Shown here: one piece after another, positions 62,597-64,000 of the stretch
How the letters are laid out: each line of letters opens with the position of its first letter
Numbering within the stretch: position 1 is the first letter of the stretch
DNA from: an uncultured Caldilineaceae bacterium
GTDB lineage: Bacteria; Chloroflexota; Anaerolineae; Caldilineales; Caldilineaceae
Assembly: GCA_951812725.1 (NCBI GenBank)
Contig: OX638330.1
Span: forward strand, 186,001-250,000
Reading direction: 5' to 3'
DNA length: 64,000 bases
Program-made: the position numbers and the translations under genes
Notes under the pieces: generated by a model
Database searches by the model: none
What the model was told of the DNA's origin: nothing
Seen by the model: the letters and a program-made list of their open reading frames with translations, nothing else

Positions 62597-62956
62597 CTAA
62601 CTTTCGCTTCCTGTTGGCAGGAGCTCATTCGTGCGCCGATCGATCCGAATCTTGTCCTCGCCCTCAAATCGGTAGCCGGCGCGAGTCACCTCGTTGTCCG
62701 TCCCCACGAGCGCCACATTGCTGATGTGTAACGGCGCCTCCAACTCAATGCGGCCCGTCTGCGTACGCACTGTCGGGCTGCGGCGCTGATGCTTCGTCAC
62801 AAAATTCGCGCCCGCCACCACAACATACACACGATTGGGATCGTGGCGGCCCTTTTTGTCCTTTTTGCGTATTACGCTCTGGACTTCACCGCGGTGCCCC
62901 TTGTCATTGCCGGCGATCACTTCGACGAGGTCGCCCTTCCTTATCTTTACGCTCAT
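62597..62956 (-). CDS. rplX: Ribosomal protein L24
   Basis: Assembly initiator of the large subunit with a KOW motif (K-G-D-L-V-E-V-I-A-G-N-D-K-G-H-R-G-E-V, residues 7-25). 119 residues, slightly longer than E. coli. Confidence 0.94.
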   Translation of the reverse strand: MSVKIRKGDLVEVIAGNDKGHRGEVQSVIRKKDKKGRHDPNRVYVVVAGANFVTKHQRRSPTVRTQTGRIELEAPLHISNVALVGTDNEVTRAGYRFEGEDKIRIDRRTNELLPTGSES

Positions 62957-63030
62957 CCCCTCATCTCCTCGGTTCGTGAACGATACCGTCCACCGGCCCG
63001 TCCAACCTGAAGTCTTTCCACCTGCCCCTC

Positions 63031-63399
63031 TTAGAGTACTTCCGGAGCCAGGGATACGATCTTCATATACCCATGATCCCGCAACTCCCGCGCAACCGGG
63101 CCAAAAATGCGGGTGCCGCGTGGGTTCCTGTTGTCATCAATAAGAACAGCCGCATTCTCATCAAATCGAATGTAACTGCCGTCCTTTCGCCGCACCGGAC
63201 GCCGCGTGCGCACGATAACCGCCCGCACTATCTCGCCCTTCTTCACCGCCGCCGTCGGGCTCGAAGACTTGACCGTCGCCACTATCACATCACCAATCCC
63301 ACCGTAGCGGCGCGTACTCCCACCGCGGACTCGAATTGTCAACAACTCTTTCGCGCCTGTATTGTCAGCAACTCGCAGGCGGCTCTCTTGTTGAATCAT
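63031..63399 (-). CDS. rplN: Ribosomal protein L14
   Basis: 122 residues. [17 protein letters not shown] start and [13 protein letters not shown] end are diagnostic. Confidence 0.97.
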   Translation of the reverse strand: MIQQESRLRVADNTGAKELLTIRVRGGSTRRYGGIGDVIVATVKSSSPTAAVKKGEIVRAVIVRTRRPVRRKDGSYIRFDENAAVLIDDNRNPRGTRIFGPVARELRDHGYMKIVSLAPEVL

Positions 63400-63435
63400 A
63401 GCTCCATACCCCTTTTCTTGCCGGCCAGCCTCGAC

Positions 63436-63693
63436 CTAGACTACCACCGCATGATCAAGAATCTGGGAAACATAAAACTTCTTGTGCTTACTGATCGGCC
63501 GGCATTCACGAATCTGGACTGTATCTCCGACTCGACAGGCATTGTCAGCATCATGGACTTTGTATTTCTTATGTGACTTGACCACCTTACCATACAGCGC
63601 ATGGCGCGCGGCCCGCCCAACTTCGACAACCACCGTCTTGTCCATCTTGTCGCTGGTGACCACGCCAACCAACTCCCGTCTTCGCTCGCGCAT
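63436..63693 (-). CDS. rpsQ: Ribosomal protein S17
   Basis: 85 residues. G-V-V-T-S-D-K-M-D-K-T-V-V-V, K-K-Y-K-V-H-D, and R-E-C-R-P-I-S-K-H-K are the OB-fold motifs. Between rpmC and rplN. Confidence 0.96.
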   Translation of the reverse strand: MRERRRELVGVVTSDKMDKTVVVEVGRAARHALYGKVVKSHKKYKVHDADNACRVGDTVQIRECRPISKHKKFYVSQILDHAVVV

Positions 63694-63699
63694 TGCCCC

Positions 63700-63909
63700 C
63701 TACTCCTCGTTTTCTTCGGCTATCAACTCCCGCTCACGTAAGATCGTCTTTATACGCGCGATCTCACGGCGGACCTGACCTTTGCGTGCCGTATTTGTCA
63801 TCTGCCCGGTCGCCCTCTGAAAGCGCAAGTTAAACAGTTCCTGATAGCCATCGTCCAACCGGCTGTAGAGTTCACTTGCCGTCAGCGGGCGCAGCTCATG
63901 TGCTTTCAT
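63700..63909 (-). CDS. rpmC: Ribosomal protein L29
   Basis: 69 residues. [12 protein letters not shown] and R-E-I-A-R-I-K-T are typical. It ends a few bases before the rpsQ start. Confidence 0.95.
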   Translation of the reverse strand: MKAHELRPLTASELYSRLDDGYQELFNLRFQRATGQMTNTARKGQVRREIARIKTILRERELIAEENEE

Positions 63910-63933
63910 CTCTCATCTCTCCTCGCCTTCTCG

Positions 63934-64000
63934 TCAAATGTCCTCGCGGGCAACGAACTGCGTTCCCATTGGCAACTTATGCGCTGCCAGACGGAAGGCT
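63934..64000 (-). CDS. rplP: Ribosomal protein L16, C-terminal end only (cut by window edge)
   Basis: The minus strand gives A-F-R-L-A-A-H-K-L-P then F-V-A-R-E-D-I and stop at 63934. This is the C-terminal motif of L16; the rest lies past the window. Confidence 0.9.
   Translation of the reverse strand, partial: AFRLAAHKLPMGTQFVAREDI

Overview
The window is about 64 kb of a high-GC bacterial chromosome. I infer a member of the Chloroflexota (Anaerolineae/Caldilineae-like). The basis is protein style, many TTG/GTG starts with GGAGG-type ribosome sites, a gap-pgk-tpiA block, and an S10/spc/alpha ribosomal operon that continues into truA-rplM-rpsI. No 16S gene is present, so this placement is an inference.

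Layout. 1-2.5 kb is transposon debris: an IS982-family transposase, an IS1595 transposase relic and a small membrane protein. 2.5-10.1 kb (+) carries a short B12/radical-SAM protein, a methyltransferase, a polar amino-acid ABC transporter (two permeases, lipoprotein, TOBE-type ATPase) and a sulfur block (DoxD-like, TsuA/YeeE-like, DoxD-like). 10.3-16.5 kb (+) is an envelope glycosylation block: processive GT2, DUF2064 protein, Dpm1-like GT2, EamA transporter and GT39-like transferase. 17-23 kb (-) has RecJ, a decayed AAA-ATPase/TOPRIM pair behind a broken DUF2283 gene, and an Fe-S PD-(D/E)XK nuclease. 23-27.3 kb has RraA-like, FAH-family, DUF433 and sulfatase genes plus a TPR-like protein. 28.5-36.3 kb has a methyltransferase, an HtrA protease beside an OmpR-type two-component system, a DUF2231 protein, the periplasmic methionine-sulfoxide repair pair MsrPQ and a Cys-rich protein. 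36.4-43.3 kb (-) has a HARE-HTH-like protein, a DUF35/thiolase pair, a lipoprotein and FolC. 43.5-48 kb (+) is glycolysis (gap, pgk, tpiA) and an HExxH membrane protein. 49-50.4 kb has thioredoxin and a MoaB-like protein. 50.5-64 kb (-) is the ribosomal operon, read from a partial rplP through secY, adk, map, rpmJ and rpoA to rpsI, ending at a good terminator.

The most interesting non-genic signal is a family of transposase-less elements with 17-bp inverted ends starting GTAA (as in IS66). One copy (27291-28421) is flanked by a perfect 8-bp direct repeat and a second (37838-38302) by a 7/8 repeat. A third, apparently minimal copy (47984-48268) and end or core fragments at 1869 and 16520-16942 are also present. 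By my count the element grows by internal tandem units of 208/215 bp, the two sizes differing by one 7-bp heptamer: 285 bp plus four units gives exactly the 1131 bp of the largest copy. The units carry small GC-rich hairpins, one with a compensatory base change. The third copy abuts an approximately 0.85-kb array of degenerate 88-108 bp repeats.

The second point of interest is the likely defence-type AAA-ATPase/TOPRIM cassette. The TOPRIM gene carries an in-frame UGA right after its catalytic-glutamate segment, and the neighbouring DUF2283 gene has an in-frame UAG, so the island appears to be decaying unless there is readthrough.
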